Source of the DNA: Amycolatopsis acidiphila
GTDB taxonomy: Bacteria; Actinomycetota; Actinomycetes; Mycobacteriales; Pseudonocardiaceae
Assembly (NCBI RefSeq): GCF_021391495.1
Contig: NZ_CP090063.1
Span: 3,162,001 to 3,226,000 of the forward strand
DNA length: 64,000 nt
Direction: 5' to 3'
Shown here piece after piece: positions 26,442 through 34,190 of the stretch; position 1 is the stretch's first letter, and every line of letters starts with the position of its first letter. The notes beneath the pieces are model-generated. The model saw only the letters and a list, made by a program, of their open reading frames with translations. It made no database searches and had not been told where the DNA came from. The translations under genes were made by a program, and so were the position numbers.

Positions 26442-28457
26442 ATGACAAAGACCAGCCGGCTGGCGATCGACGTCGGGGGGACCTTCACCGACGTCGTGGA
26501 GCTGCTGCCGGCCACGGGCGAGCTGCGCTTCGACAAGGTCGCGACCACGCCCGAATCGCCCACCACCGGAGTGCTCGACGCGTTCGCCGTGACCGGCGCC
26601 GAGGTCGGCGGGATCGCGCTGTTCACCCACGGCACGACGCTGGGCCTCAACGCGCTGCTGACCCGCACCGGCGCCCGGACGGCGGTGCTCGGCACCCGCG
26701 GGTTCCGCGACGTCTACCTGCTGGGCCGCACCGACCGCCGGGTCAACTACGACATCACCCACCGCCCACCGGAGCCGCTGCTGGAGCGCTACGACACCTT
26801 CGAGGTGACCGAGCGCAGCCTCTTCGACGGCAGCGTGCACACCCCGCTGGACGAGCGGGACGCGCGGCGCGTCGCGGCCGTGATCGCCGAGCGCGGCTAC
26901 CAGTCGGTCGCGGTCGCGTTCCTGCACGCCTACGCCAACCCGGCGCACGAGCTGCGGATGCGAGAGGTGCTCGCCGAGGTCGCCCCAGGCGTGGCGGTGA
27001 CTTTGTCGCACGAGCTGTCCCGGGAGTACCGCGAGTACGAGCGCACCAGCACCGCCGTGCTCGACGCGTACGTCAAGCCGATCGTGCGCCGCTACCTGGC
27101 GGACCTGGAGGTCGAGCTGGCAGGCCGCGGCTTCGGCGGCCGGTTCCTGATGACCCGCTCGGGCGGCGGCGCGATGACCGTCGGCACCGCACGGGAGCAA
27201 CCGGTCAGCCTGATCTTGTCCGGCCCGGCGGGCGGCGTGATCGGCGCGGCCGCGTTCGCGGCGCTGATCGGCGAGCCCAACCTGATCACGGTCGACATGG
27301 GCGGCACGAGCCTCGACGCGTCCCTGATCCTCGACGGCGAGCCCGTGCTGCACCAGGGCGCGGAGTTCGAGGGGCTGCCGATCAACACCCCGTCGCTCTA
27401 CATCCACACCATCGGCGCCGGCGGCGGGTCGGTCGCGTACCTGGACGAGGCCGGGGCGCTGCAGGTCGGGCCGCGCAGCGCGGGCGCCGCGCCCGGCCCG
27501 GCGTCCTACGGGCGAGGCGGCACCGCGCCCACCTTCACCGACGCCGCCCTCGCGCTGGGCTACCTCGCCGCGGACGTCCCGCTCGGCGGCAAGCTCGTGC
27601 TCGACCGGGGGCTCGCCGAGAAGGCGCTGTCGCCGGTCGCACAGCGGCTCGGGCTCAGCGTTTCCGCGCTGGCCCGCGGCATCGTCCGCATCTCCAGCAC
27701 GAAGATCATGGGCGCGGTACGGGCGATCACCGTCGAGGTCGGCCGCGACCCCAAGGACTTCGCGCTCCTGTCGTTCGGCGGGGGCGGCGGGCTGGTGGCC
27801 GTCGACGTGGCGGCCGAGCTGGGCATCCCGACCGTCATCGTGCCGCCGGGACAGGGCGCGTTCTCCGCGTTCGGCATGCTCATGGCCGACGTGCAGCACG
27901 ACTTCTCGCGCACGCTCGTGTCCTCGCTCGCTGAACTCGACCCGGCCGACGTCGAGGCCGCGTACGCGCAGATGGCGGGCGAAGCGGCGCGGACCCTGGA
28001 AGCGGAAGGGTTCGCCGCCTCGATGAGCCGCAGCCTGGACGTCCGCTACGCCGGGCAGGAGCACTCGGTGACGGTGCCCTTCGCAGGTCTGTCCACTGTG
28101 GAGGAAGCCTTCGCGCGGCTGCACGAGCGGCAGTACGGGCACACGATGACCGATCCGGTCGAGGTCACCACCCTGCGGCTGCGAGCCACGGGCGCGGTCG
28201 ACAAGCCGAGCCTGCCGTTACTGGCTTCGCGGACCTCGGGTGTGCCGGAAGCCGACGGGTCGCGGCCGGTGTACGTCTCCGAAGAGCAGCCCGCCGTCCC
28301 GTACGCGCTCTACACCCGCGAAGTGCTGCTGGCCGGGGACGAATTCGACGGGCCCGCCGTCATCGCCGAGCACACCGCCACCACCGTCATCCACGCCGAC
28401 GACCACCTGCGCGTCGGTCCGCACGGCGAACTCGTGATCACCGTAGGAGCAGCATGA
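26442..28457 (+). CDS. hydantoinase/oxoprolinase subunit A (HyuA-like), copy 2
   Basis: A 671-residue HyuA-type ATPase with all motifs intact: AIDVGGTFTDVVELL, THGTTLGLNALLTRTGA, TVDMGGTSLDASLIL, GAGGGSVAYLDEAGA, GRGGTAPTFTDAALALG and FGGGGGLVAVDVAAELGI. It pairs with the HyuB gene that follows (ATGA overlap). No ribosome site precedes ATG 26442, but GATACT (26429-26434) eight bases upstream could be a -10 box giving a leaderless message. Divergence from an importer suggests that it opens the ring of the imported compound. Confidence 0.86.
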   Translation: MTKTSRLAIDVGGTFTDVVELLPATGELRFDKVATTPESPTTGVLDAFAVTGAEVGGIALFTHGTTLGLNALLTRTGARTAVLGTRGFRDVYLLGRTDRRVNYDITHRPPEPLLERYDTFEVTERSLFDGSVHTPLDERDARRVAAVIAERGYQSVAVAFLHAYANPAHELRMREVLAEVAPGVAVTLSHELSREYREYERTSTAVLDAYVKPIVRRYLADLEVELAGRGFGGRFLMTRSGGGAMTVGTAREQPVSLILSGPAGGVIGAAAFAALIGEPNLITVDMGGTSLDASLILDGEPVLHQGAEFEGLPINTPSLYIHTIGAGGGSVAYLDEAGALQVGPRSAGAAPGPASYGRGGTAPTFTDAALALGYLAADVPLGGKLVLDRGLAEKALSPVAQRLGLSVSALARGIVRISSTKIMGAVRAITVEVGRDPKDFALLSFGGGGGLVAVDVAAELGIPTVIVPPGQGAFSAFGMLMADVQHDFSRTLVSSLAELDPADVEAAYAQMAGEAARTLEAEGFAASMSRSLDVRYAGQEHSVTVPFAGLSTVEEAFARLHERQYGHTMTDPVEVTTLRLRATGAVDKPSLPLLASRTSGVPEADGSRPVYVSEEQPAVPYALYTREVLLAGDEFDGPAVIAEHTATTVIHADDHLRVGPHGELVITVGAA

Positions 28458-30166
28458 ACTTCTCGATCGAGACCGAGATCATCCGGCACGGCCTGCTGGC
28501 CTCCGCCGAGGAGATGGCGCGCAACCTGTGCCGCACGGCGTACAACACCGTCGTCTACGAGATCCACGACTACGGCATCGGCATCCACGACGCGCGCGGC
28601 GACGTGGTCGCCGACGCACCGGGCATCGCGATCTTCACCCGCGGCAACGACCACGGCATCAAGGAGGCCGTGCGGTTCCTCGGCGCGGACGCGATGCGCC
28701 CCGGCGACGTGTTCGTGCTGAACTACCCGTACTGGTCCTCCGCGCACACCCTCGACCCGCTGGTGTTCGCGCCGATCCACGTCGAGGGCGCGCTGATCGG
28801 GTTCGCCTCGTGCCGCATCCACGTGCTCGACCTCAAGCAGAAGGACCCGGGCTACGTCCTGGACTCCACCGACATGTACCAGGAAGGGCTGTTCTTCCCG
28901 GCGACCCGGCTCTATCGCGAAGGCGTGCAGGACGACGACGTCTTCAACATCATCCGGTTCAACAGCCGGCTGCCCGAGCGCACGGTCGGGGACCTGCAGG
29001 CGCAGGTCTCGGCGTGTGTCACCGGCGTCCGGCGCACCCGGGAGATCGCCGCGAAGTACGGGGTGGGCACGCTGGTCGCCGCGATGGACGCGATCAACGA
29101 CCACGGCGAGCGGCTCGCCCGGCTGGCGCTGGGGAAGCTGCCCAAGGGCACCTGGAGCGCCGAGGACTTCGTCGACTCCGACGGCGTGGACCTCGACCGG
29201 ATGATCAGGCTGCGTGCGACGGTCACCGTCACCGACGAGGAGCTGGTGGTCGACTGGACCGGCAGCGAGCACGGCGTCCGCGGCCCGGTCAACCTGCCGC
29301 TCGGGCAGACGGAAGCCCTGTGCAGCCTGGTTTTCAAGGCGCTCACCACACCGGGCACCTCGGTGGTCGCGGGCAACTTCCGGCCGCTGCGCGTGGTGAC
29401 CGAGCCGGGTTCGGTGATGCACGCCGTGCCCCCGATGCCGACGTTCACGCTGTGGACCGGGCTGCTCGCGGGGGAGGTGATCCTGAAAGCGCTTGCCCAG
29501 GGCATGCCGGACCTGGTGCCCGCCTGCTCGGGCGGGGACGTCTGCTCGATGATGGGCCTGGGGGTCAACCCGCGTACCGGCGAGCCCTGGCTGGAGGCGA
29601 CGAACGAGGCCGTCGGCTTCGGCGGGCACGCGGGCGGCGACGGGGCGGACGGGATCATGCACCTGTCCGAACCGGGCTGCCGCAACAACCCGGTCGAGGT
29701 GCTGGAGACCAAGTCGCCGATGTTCATCGAGTCCTACGGCTACCGGCCCGGCACCGGCGGCGCGGGCCGTCACCGCGGGGGCGTGGGCGTCAGCCGGGTC
29801 TACCGCTTCACCGCGCCCTCGACCGGGATATGCCTGGTGTACAAGACGAAGACGAAGCCGTGGCCCATCGGGGGCGGGCGCCCGGGGGAGCCGAACCGGA
29901 TCGTGCTCAACCCCGGCACCGACGGCGAAGTGGTGCAGGGCGGCAGCTACAACCGGCTGGACGCGGGCGAGGTCCTGGTCAACGACACCGGCGGCGGCGG
30001 CGGGTACGGCGACCCCTTCGAACGCGAACCCGCGCGGGTGGCGCGCGACGTGCGCAACGGGTTCGTCTCGGCGCCGGCCGCGGCTCGCGAGTACGGCGTC
30101 GCCGTGGACCCGGTGACCTTCGCGGTGGACCTGGCGGAGACCGAGCGACTGAGGAGCGCGGAATGA
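28454..30166 (+). CDS. hydantoinase/oxoprolinase subunit B (HyuB-like), copy 2
   Basis: A 570-residue HyuB-type protein (FSIETEIIRHGLLASAEEMARNL at the start, GDVFVLNYPYWSSAHTLD in the middle, GTGGAGRHRGGVGVSRVYRF and TGGGGGYGDPFERE near the end). It differs clearly from copy 1: the loop after NYPYW replaces NDSYLGGTHLND, so the two pairs probably use different substrates. Its stop overlaps the amidohydrolase start (ATGA). Confidence 0.86.
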   Translation: MNFSIETEIIRHGLLASAEEMARNLCRTAYNTVVYEIHDYGIGIHDARGDVVADAPGIAIFTRGNDHGIKEAVRFLGADAMRPGDVFVLNYPYWSSAHTLDPLVFAPIHVEGALIGFASCRIHVLDLKQKDPGYVLDSTDMYQEGLFFPATRLYREGVQDDDVFNIIRFNSRLPERTVGDLQAQVSACVTGVRRTREIAAKYGVGTLVAAMDAINDHGERLARLALGKLPKGTWSAEDFVDSDGVDLDRMIRLRATVTVTDEELVVDWTGSEHGVRGPVNLPLGQTEALCSLVFKALTTPGTSVVAGNFRPLRVVTEPGSVMHAVPPMPTFTLWTGLLAGEVILKALAQGMPDLVPACSGGDVCSMMGLGVNPRTGEPWLEATNEAVGFGGHAGGDGADGIMHLSEPGCRNNPVEVLETKSPMFIESYGYRPGTGGAGRHRGGVGVSRVYRFTAPSTGICLVYKTKTKPWPIGGGRPGEPNRIVLNPGTDGEVVQGGSYNRLDAGEVLVNDTGGGGGYGDPFEREPARVARDVRNGFVSAPAAAREYGVAVDPVTFAVDLAETERLRSAE

Positions 30167-31341
30167 GGATGTCGATCGTCAACGCGACCGTGTTCGACGG
30201 CGTCTCGGACGACCTGCACGACGAGTCCGTGCACATCGAGGACGGGCGGATCGTGCAGGTCGGCGGTGCCTTCGAGGACGCGCGGGTGCTCGACGCGCGC
30301 GGCAAGACCGTGTTGCCCGGGCTGATCGACGCGCACTTCCATGCCTACGGCATCGACCTGGACCTGGTCGCGATCGAGTCGCGGTCCCCGAGCTACCTCG
30401 CGTACTCCGGCGCGCGGCGGCTGGTGAACGCGCTGAAGCGGGGCTTCACGACCGTGCGGGACGTGGCGGGCGGCGACCCGGGTATCACCGGCGCACTCGC
30501 CGAAGGGCTGATCCCCGGGCCGCGCTACCTCTACACCGGCCCCGCGCTCAGCCAGACCGGCGGCCACGGTGACCCGCGCGGCACCGACAGCGACTTCTGC
30601 GGCTGCCACGAGTTCATGAACGAGGTGGTCGACGGGGTCGACGCGCTGCGCCAGGCGGTCCGCGACCGGTTCCGCCGCGGCGCGCACGCGATCAAGATCA
30701 TGGCGTCGGGCGGGGTGGTCTCGCTGACCGACCCGATCCGCGTCCCGCAGTACTCGCCCGAGGAGATCCGTGCCGTCACCGACGAGGCGGCGCGGCGCGG
30801 CAGCTACGTCGCGGCGCACGCGTACTCGCCCGAGGCGATCCGGCACGCGGTGGAGAACGGCGTGCGCTCGGTCGAGCACGGCAACCTGCTCGACGCTGAC
30901 ACCGCCGCGTTGCTGGCCGAGCACGACGCGTTCCTCGTGCCGACGCTGGCCGCCTACGACGCGATGGACCGCCGCGGCGCCGAGCTGGGCATGCCCGCGG
31001 TGTCGCAGGCGAAGAACCGCGAGGTCCTGGCGTCCGGGCGGGCGGCGGTCGAGCTGGCGCGGGCGGCCGGGGTGCGGATCGGGTTCGGCACCGACCTGAT
31101 GGGCGTGCTGGAGGACGAGCAGCTGGCCGGCCTGCGGCTGCAGGCCGAGGTCGAGGGGCCGCTGGCGGTGCTGCGCTCGGCGACCTCGGTGAACGCCGCG
31201 CTGCTGCGGCGCCCGGACCTCGGCCGGGTCGCCGCCGGCTGCGCCGCCGACCTGCTGATCCTCGACGGCGACCCGTTCACCGACCCCGCGCTGCTCTGGT
31301 CCGGTGCGCGCACCGTCGTGCAGGCCGGGGTTGTCGTATAA
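30163..31341 (+). CDS. metal-dependent amidohydrolase (prolidase/imidazolonepropionase-like)
   Basis: A 392-residue TIM-barrel amidohydrolase. Metal ligands are in LPGLIDAHFHAYG (His58 and His60), the bridging Lys in KIMASGG, the histidines in AAHAYS and EHGN, and the Asp in GFGTDLMG. Related enzymes hydrolyse cyclic amides, dipeptides with proline or imidazolones. It is the third gene of the hyuA-hyuB operon and could act before or after ring opening. Its stop is four bases from the converging dehalogenase gene. Confidence 0.84.
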   Translation: MRMSIVNATVFDGVSDDLHDESVHIEDGRIVQVGGAFEDARVLDARGKTVLPGLIDAHFHAYGIDLDLVAIESRSPSYLAYSGARRLVNALKRGFTTVRDVAGGDPGITGALAEGLIPGPRYLYTGPALSQTGGHGDPRGTDSDFCGCHEFMNEVVDGVDALRQAVRDRFRRGAHAIKIMASGGVVSLTDPIRVPQYSPEEIRAVTDEAARRGSYVAAHAYSPEAIRHAVENGVRSVEHGNLLDADTAALLAEHDAFLVPTLAAYDAMDRRGAELGMPAVSQAKNREVLASGRAAVELARAAGVRIGFGTDLMGVLEDEQLAGLRLQAEVEGPLAVLRSATSVNAALLRRPDLGRVAAGCAADLLILDGDPFTDPALLWSGARTVVQAGVVV

Positions 31342-31345
31342 CGAC

Positions 31346-32059
31346 CTATACGCCGAGCTTTCCGGCCAGGTCCAGGAAGTCGGTGGCGTGCAGGTCGGCC
31401 TTGACGTCGGCGGCCCGGTCCGCCTGCCGGTCGGGGCCCTTCTCCCGCGGCCGCTCCACGAACGCCGTGCGCAGCCCCGCCGCGGCCGCGCCCTCGAGGT
31501 CCCAGCCGTGGGCGGCGACCATCAGCACCTCGTCGGGCCGCACGTCGAGCAGGCCCGCGGCGGTGCGGTAGACCCGCGCGTCGGGCTTGTAGGCGTGCGC
31601 CAGCTCGGCCGAGAGGATGCAGTCGAACGGCAGGTCCGCGGCCTTGACGAGGTTGGTCATCAGCGCGAACCCGCCGTTCGAGAGGGCCGCGAGGACGTGG
31701 TGCTCGCGCAGCCTCCGCAGGCCGGCCACGCTGTCGTCCCAGGCCGGCAGGCGGTGCCAGGCGTCGACCAGCCGCTGCCGGCTCGCTTCGTCCACCGAGT
31801 CGTCGACGCCGTGCTCCAGCAACAGCTCGTCGAGCGACTCGCGGTGCAGCGTGTCCAGGTACGCCCAGTCCCGTTCGTGCCGGCGGACCCGCGCCATGGA
31901 CGGGAGGTACTTGGCGCGCCACTCGCTGGTGAAGGTACCCGCGTCGAGCTGCACGCCCAGGTGCCCGAAGACGTCCGCCGCCTGCCGGGCCACCCCGGTG
32001 TACCAGTCGACGGTGGTGCCGAAGATGTCGAAGGCCAGTACCCGAACCGCTGGTGTCAT
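31346..32059 (-). CDS. haloacid dehalogenase, type II (HAD superfamily)
   Basis: A 237-residue HAD protein close to the L-2-haloacid dehalogenases. The nucleophile Asp11 lies in LAFDIFGTTVDW, followed by LSNGGF, the lysine in YKPDARVY, and the acidic motif VAAHGWDLEGAAAAGL. These enzymes hydrolyse short 2-halo acids with inversion; many genome copies have unknown natural substrates. The gene stands alone between convergent and co-directional neighbours. Confidence 0.83.
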   Translation of the reverse strand: MTPAVRVLAFDIFGTTVDWYTGVARQAADVFGHLGVQLDAGTFTSEWRAKYLPSMARVRRHERDWAYLDTLHRESLDELLLEHGVDDSVDEASRQRLVDAWHRLPAWDDSVAGLRRLREHHVLAALSNGGFALMTNLVKAADLPFDCILSAELAHAYKPDARVYRTAAGLLDVRPDEVLMVAAHGWDLEGAAAAGLRTAFVERPREKGPDRQADRAADVKADLHATDFLDLAGKLGV

Positions 32060-32075
32060 GCCCCCAGTGTGCCGG

Positions 32076-33236
32076 TCACAGCCCGCGGACGGTGACCGTG
32101 AGCACGGCCGGGTCGCCCGCGAACACCGAACCGCTGAAGTCGGGCCCGGGGGTGACGTCGTCGTAGGGGAAGGCGTAGCCGCGGTTGTCCGGCAGCTTGC
32201 TGTGCACGATGCGGGCGTAGTGGTTGGTCGCCGCGTTGCGGTAGAACTGCGCCGGGTCCTCGCCGGTGGGCTGGTTCGCGTTGGCCAGCAGCGTGGTGCG
32301 GTTCAGCGCGGCGGCCAGCCGCGGGATGATCGCCTTGCGGGCGTCGCTCGCGCCCTGGGCGATCGCGAAGGGGCCGCTGTCGCAGCTCCACACGTCGGCG
32401 GTGGTGGGCCTGGTGAAGCTCTCGCCGTTGTCGAAGGTGAGCACGTCGCCGGCGACCCGCCCGGTGAACGCGCCGACGGCCTGGGTGTCGACGGTCAGCG
32501 GCTGGGTCGCGTACTTCTGCCACACCTGGTCGATGTAGCCGTCGAGGTAGCCGGCGAACTGGTCGGCCTTGTGCTGCGCGGACAGCACCCGCAGCGGGCG
32601 GCCCCCGGAGGTCTGCACCAGCTGCGACCAGTTCGAGCCCTGCGCCGACAGTTCGCCGGCGAGTGCGGACGCCGAGCCGGACGGCAGGCCCGGCACCGAC
32701 TGGCTGCCCGAGGACGTGGTCGAGAGCGCGATGCCCAGGGGCAGCCCGACGAAGTCGACGTAGCTGATGTTGGCGAACAGCTGGGCGTCGTTGAAGGTGA
32801 ACTCGGCGAACGACCAGTTCCTGCCGAAGTTGGGGTCCGAGCTGTTGAGGAAGCTCGGGTGCACGAGCGCGGGGCCGGGGTTGAGGAAGAAATCGAGCTT
32901 GGCGTCGGTGACCAGGTAGATGCGCGCGGCGTACATCCTGGGCACGCTGACCTGCCGCCCCGAGCCGACCGGGATCGCGCAGTCGACCGGCAGCGGGGTG
33001 AGGGTGGTGGCGGGGGAGGGCGGGTAGTAGGGCGTGCCGTCGGCGGCGAGCAGCACCAGGCGGTTGTCGGAGGTGGTGCCGGTGACGTAGGCGTAGGCGG
33101 TGCCCGAGCCGGAGTTGTCGACCAGGTTCAGGGTGAAGGTGGCCGGGGTGGCGGCCGCGGCCGTGGCGAAGCCGGGCCAGGCGGGTGCGGTGAGCGCGGC
33201 GGCGGACAGGCCCAGGAAGGCGCGGCGGGAGAACAC
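32076..33236 (-). CDS. Tat-exported GH64 beta-1,3-glucanase-like protein
   Basis: A 386-residue secreted protein. The N-terminus MFSRRAFLGLSAAALTAPAW is a twin-arginine signal with cleavage likely near ATAAA. The mature part resembles glycoside hydrolase family 64 laminaripentaose-producing glucanases, with the acidic stretch SFAEFTFNDAQLFANISYVDF that holds the candidate catalytic Glu. It would cut fungal beta-1,3-glucan outside the cell. GGAGGAAT precedes ATG 33236. A perfect 20-base palindrome lies 58 bases upstream. Confidence 0.8.
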   Translation of the reverse strand: MFSRRAFLGLSAAALTAPAWPGFATAAAATPATFTLNLVDNSGSGTAYAYVTGTTSDNRLVLLAADGTPYYPPSPATTLTPLPVDCAIPVGSGRQVSVPRMYAARIYLVTDAKLDFFLNPGPALVHPSFLNSSDPNFGRNWSFAEFTFNDAQLFANISYVDFVGLPLGIALSTTSSGSQSVPGLPSGSASALAGELSAQGSNWSQLVQTSGGRPLRVLSAQHKADQFAGYLDGYIDQVWQKYATQPLTVDTQAVGAFTGRVAGDVLTFDNGESFTRPTTADVWSCDSGPFAIAQGASDARKAIIPRLAAALNRTTLLANANQPTGEDPAQFYRNAATNHYARIVHSKLPDNRGYAFPYDDVTPGPDFSGSVFAGDPAVLTVTVRGL

Positions 33237-33293
33237 CGGAATTCCTCCTTCGGTAGGGGAGTTCCGACGCTAGGCACCCGGCACGGGTGCGGT

Positions 33294-33313
33294 CAACCGA
33301 CGATCGTCGGTTG
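33294..33313. promoter_or_regulatory. perfect 20-base palindrome upstream of the GH64 gene
   Basis: CAACCGACGATCGTCGGTTG is a perfect palindrome in the gap between the LuxR regulator's 3' end and the glucanase start. It lacks a T-run, so it is more likely an operator than a terminator. Confidence 0.6.
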
Positions 33314-33411
33314 TCTGGACCTTTACGGAAGAGGTTCAGACCTGAGTTCCGGCCGCGGGAGTTGTGGCCGCCTGCCCGGCACGGTTTCCTTGCGCCGCCG
33401 GGCATCGCCCG

Positions 33412-34101
33412 TCAGATCATGCCCTCGCGCAGGGCGTAGGCCACCGCGTGCGTGCGGTTCCGCAGGCCGAGGCGGGTGAGCAGGCTGTGCAGGATGTTCT
33501 TCACCGTGCGCTCGGAGTACGTCATCTCCGCCGCGATCTCCGACGTGTCCATGCCTTCGGCGAGCAGCCGCAGCACGTCGGCCTCGCGGCGGGACAGGCC
33601 GCTCAGCGTCAGGTCTCGCGGCGCCAGTACGTCGTGGTGCAGCCGGGACAACCCGTGCAGCAACGGCCCCAGCTGCTCGGGCGGTAGGTCACCGCGGCCG
33701 GCGTGCGCGTCGGAGATCGCCTGTAGCAACCGCGTCGTGTTCGCCTCCGCGCGTGGCACCAGCACCACCAGCCCGTGCTCGACCGCCGTCCACAGCTCGG
33801 CGGGGCGGGCCTGGTCGGCCACCAGCACGAGCTTCGCCCCGGCGGCCTTCGACACGAGGTCGCCGAGGTCGCGTCCCGGCTCGGTGACGGCGACCACCAC
33901 CTCGGGCCGGACGTCCTCACGCGGGTCGACCAGCTGCACCCCGGGCTTGTCCCGCAGCTCGGCCAGGACGCCGGTGCGGACGAACGGGTCGGCCACGAGC
34001 ACCGCGACCTTGACGGTGGGCCGCCTCGGCGAGATGGCGTGCAGCTTGGGCCTGCCCTCGTCCCGTCCGGCACCCTGGGCCCACGCGATACGCGATGACA
34101 T
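33412..34101 (-). CDS. LuxR/NarL-type regulator with degenerate receiver domain
   Basis: A 229-residue protein. The N-terminal half (VKVAVLVADPFVRTGVLAELRDK onward) has the outline of a response-regulator receiver but lacks the usual DD pair and a clear phospho-aspartate. The C-terminus is a normal LuxR helix-turn-helix (LSRREADVLRLLAEGMDTSEIAAEM, YSERTVKNILHSLLTRLGLRNR). It therefore probably works without phosphorylation. ATG 34101 is preferred over TTG 34146. It is divergent from the STAND regulator across an inverted repeat. Confidence 0.78.
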   Translation of the reverse strand: MSSRIAWAQGAGRDEGRPKLHAISPRRPTVKVAVLVADPFVRTGVLAELRDKPGVQLVDPREDVRPEVVVAVTEPGRDLGDLVSKAAGAKLVLVADQARPAELWTAVEHGLVVLVPRAEANTTRLLQAISDAHAGRGDLPPEQLGPLLHGLSRLHHDVLAPRDLTLSGLSRREADVLRLLAEGMDTSEIAAEMTYSERTVKNILHSLLTRLGLRNRTHAVAYALREGMI

Positions 34102-34144
34102 GCGTTCAGCAAACCCGAACTCCCGCGCGCGCAGGAGGCGGAAC

Positions 34145-34181
34145 AACCGGCAGGTTTTCGGTGTAGGTAGTTCTGCCGGTT
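34145..34181. promoter_or_regulatory. inverted repeat AACCGGCAG-N19-CTGCCGGTT
   Basis: Perfect nine-base arms (34145-34153 and 34173-34181) lie in the 89-base region between the LuxR-type and the STAND-type regulator genes. The second arm ends ten bases before the GTG of the latter. This is a candidate operator for one or both regulators. Confidence 0.55.
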
Positions 34182-34190
34182 CAATAGGGG

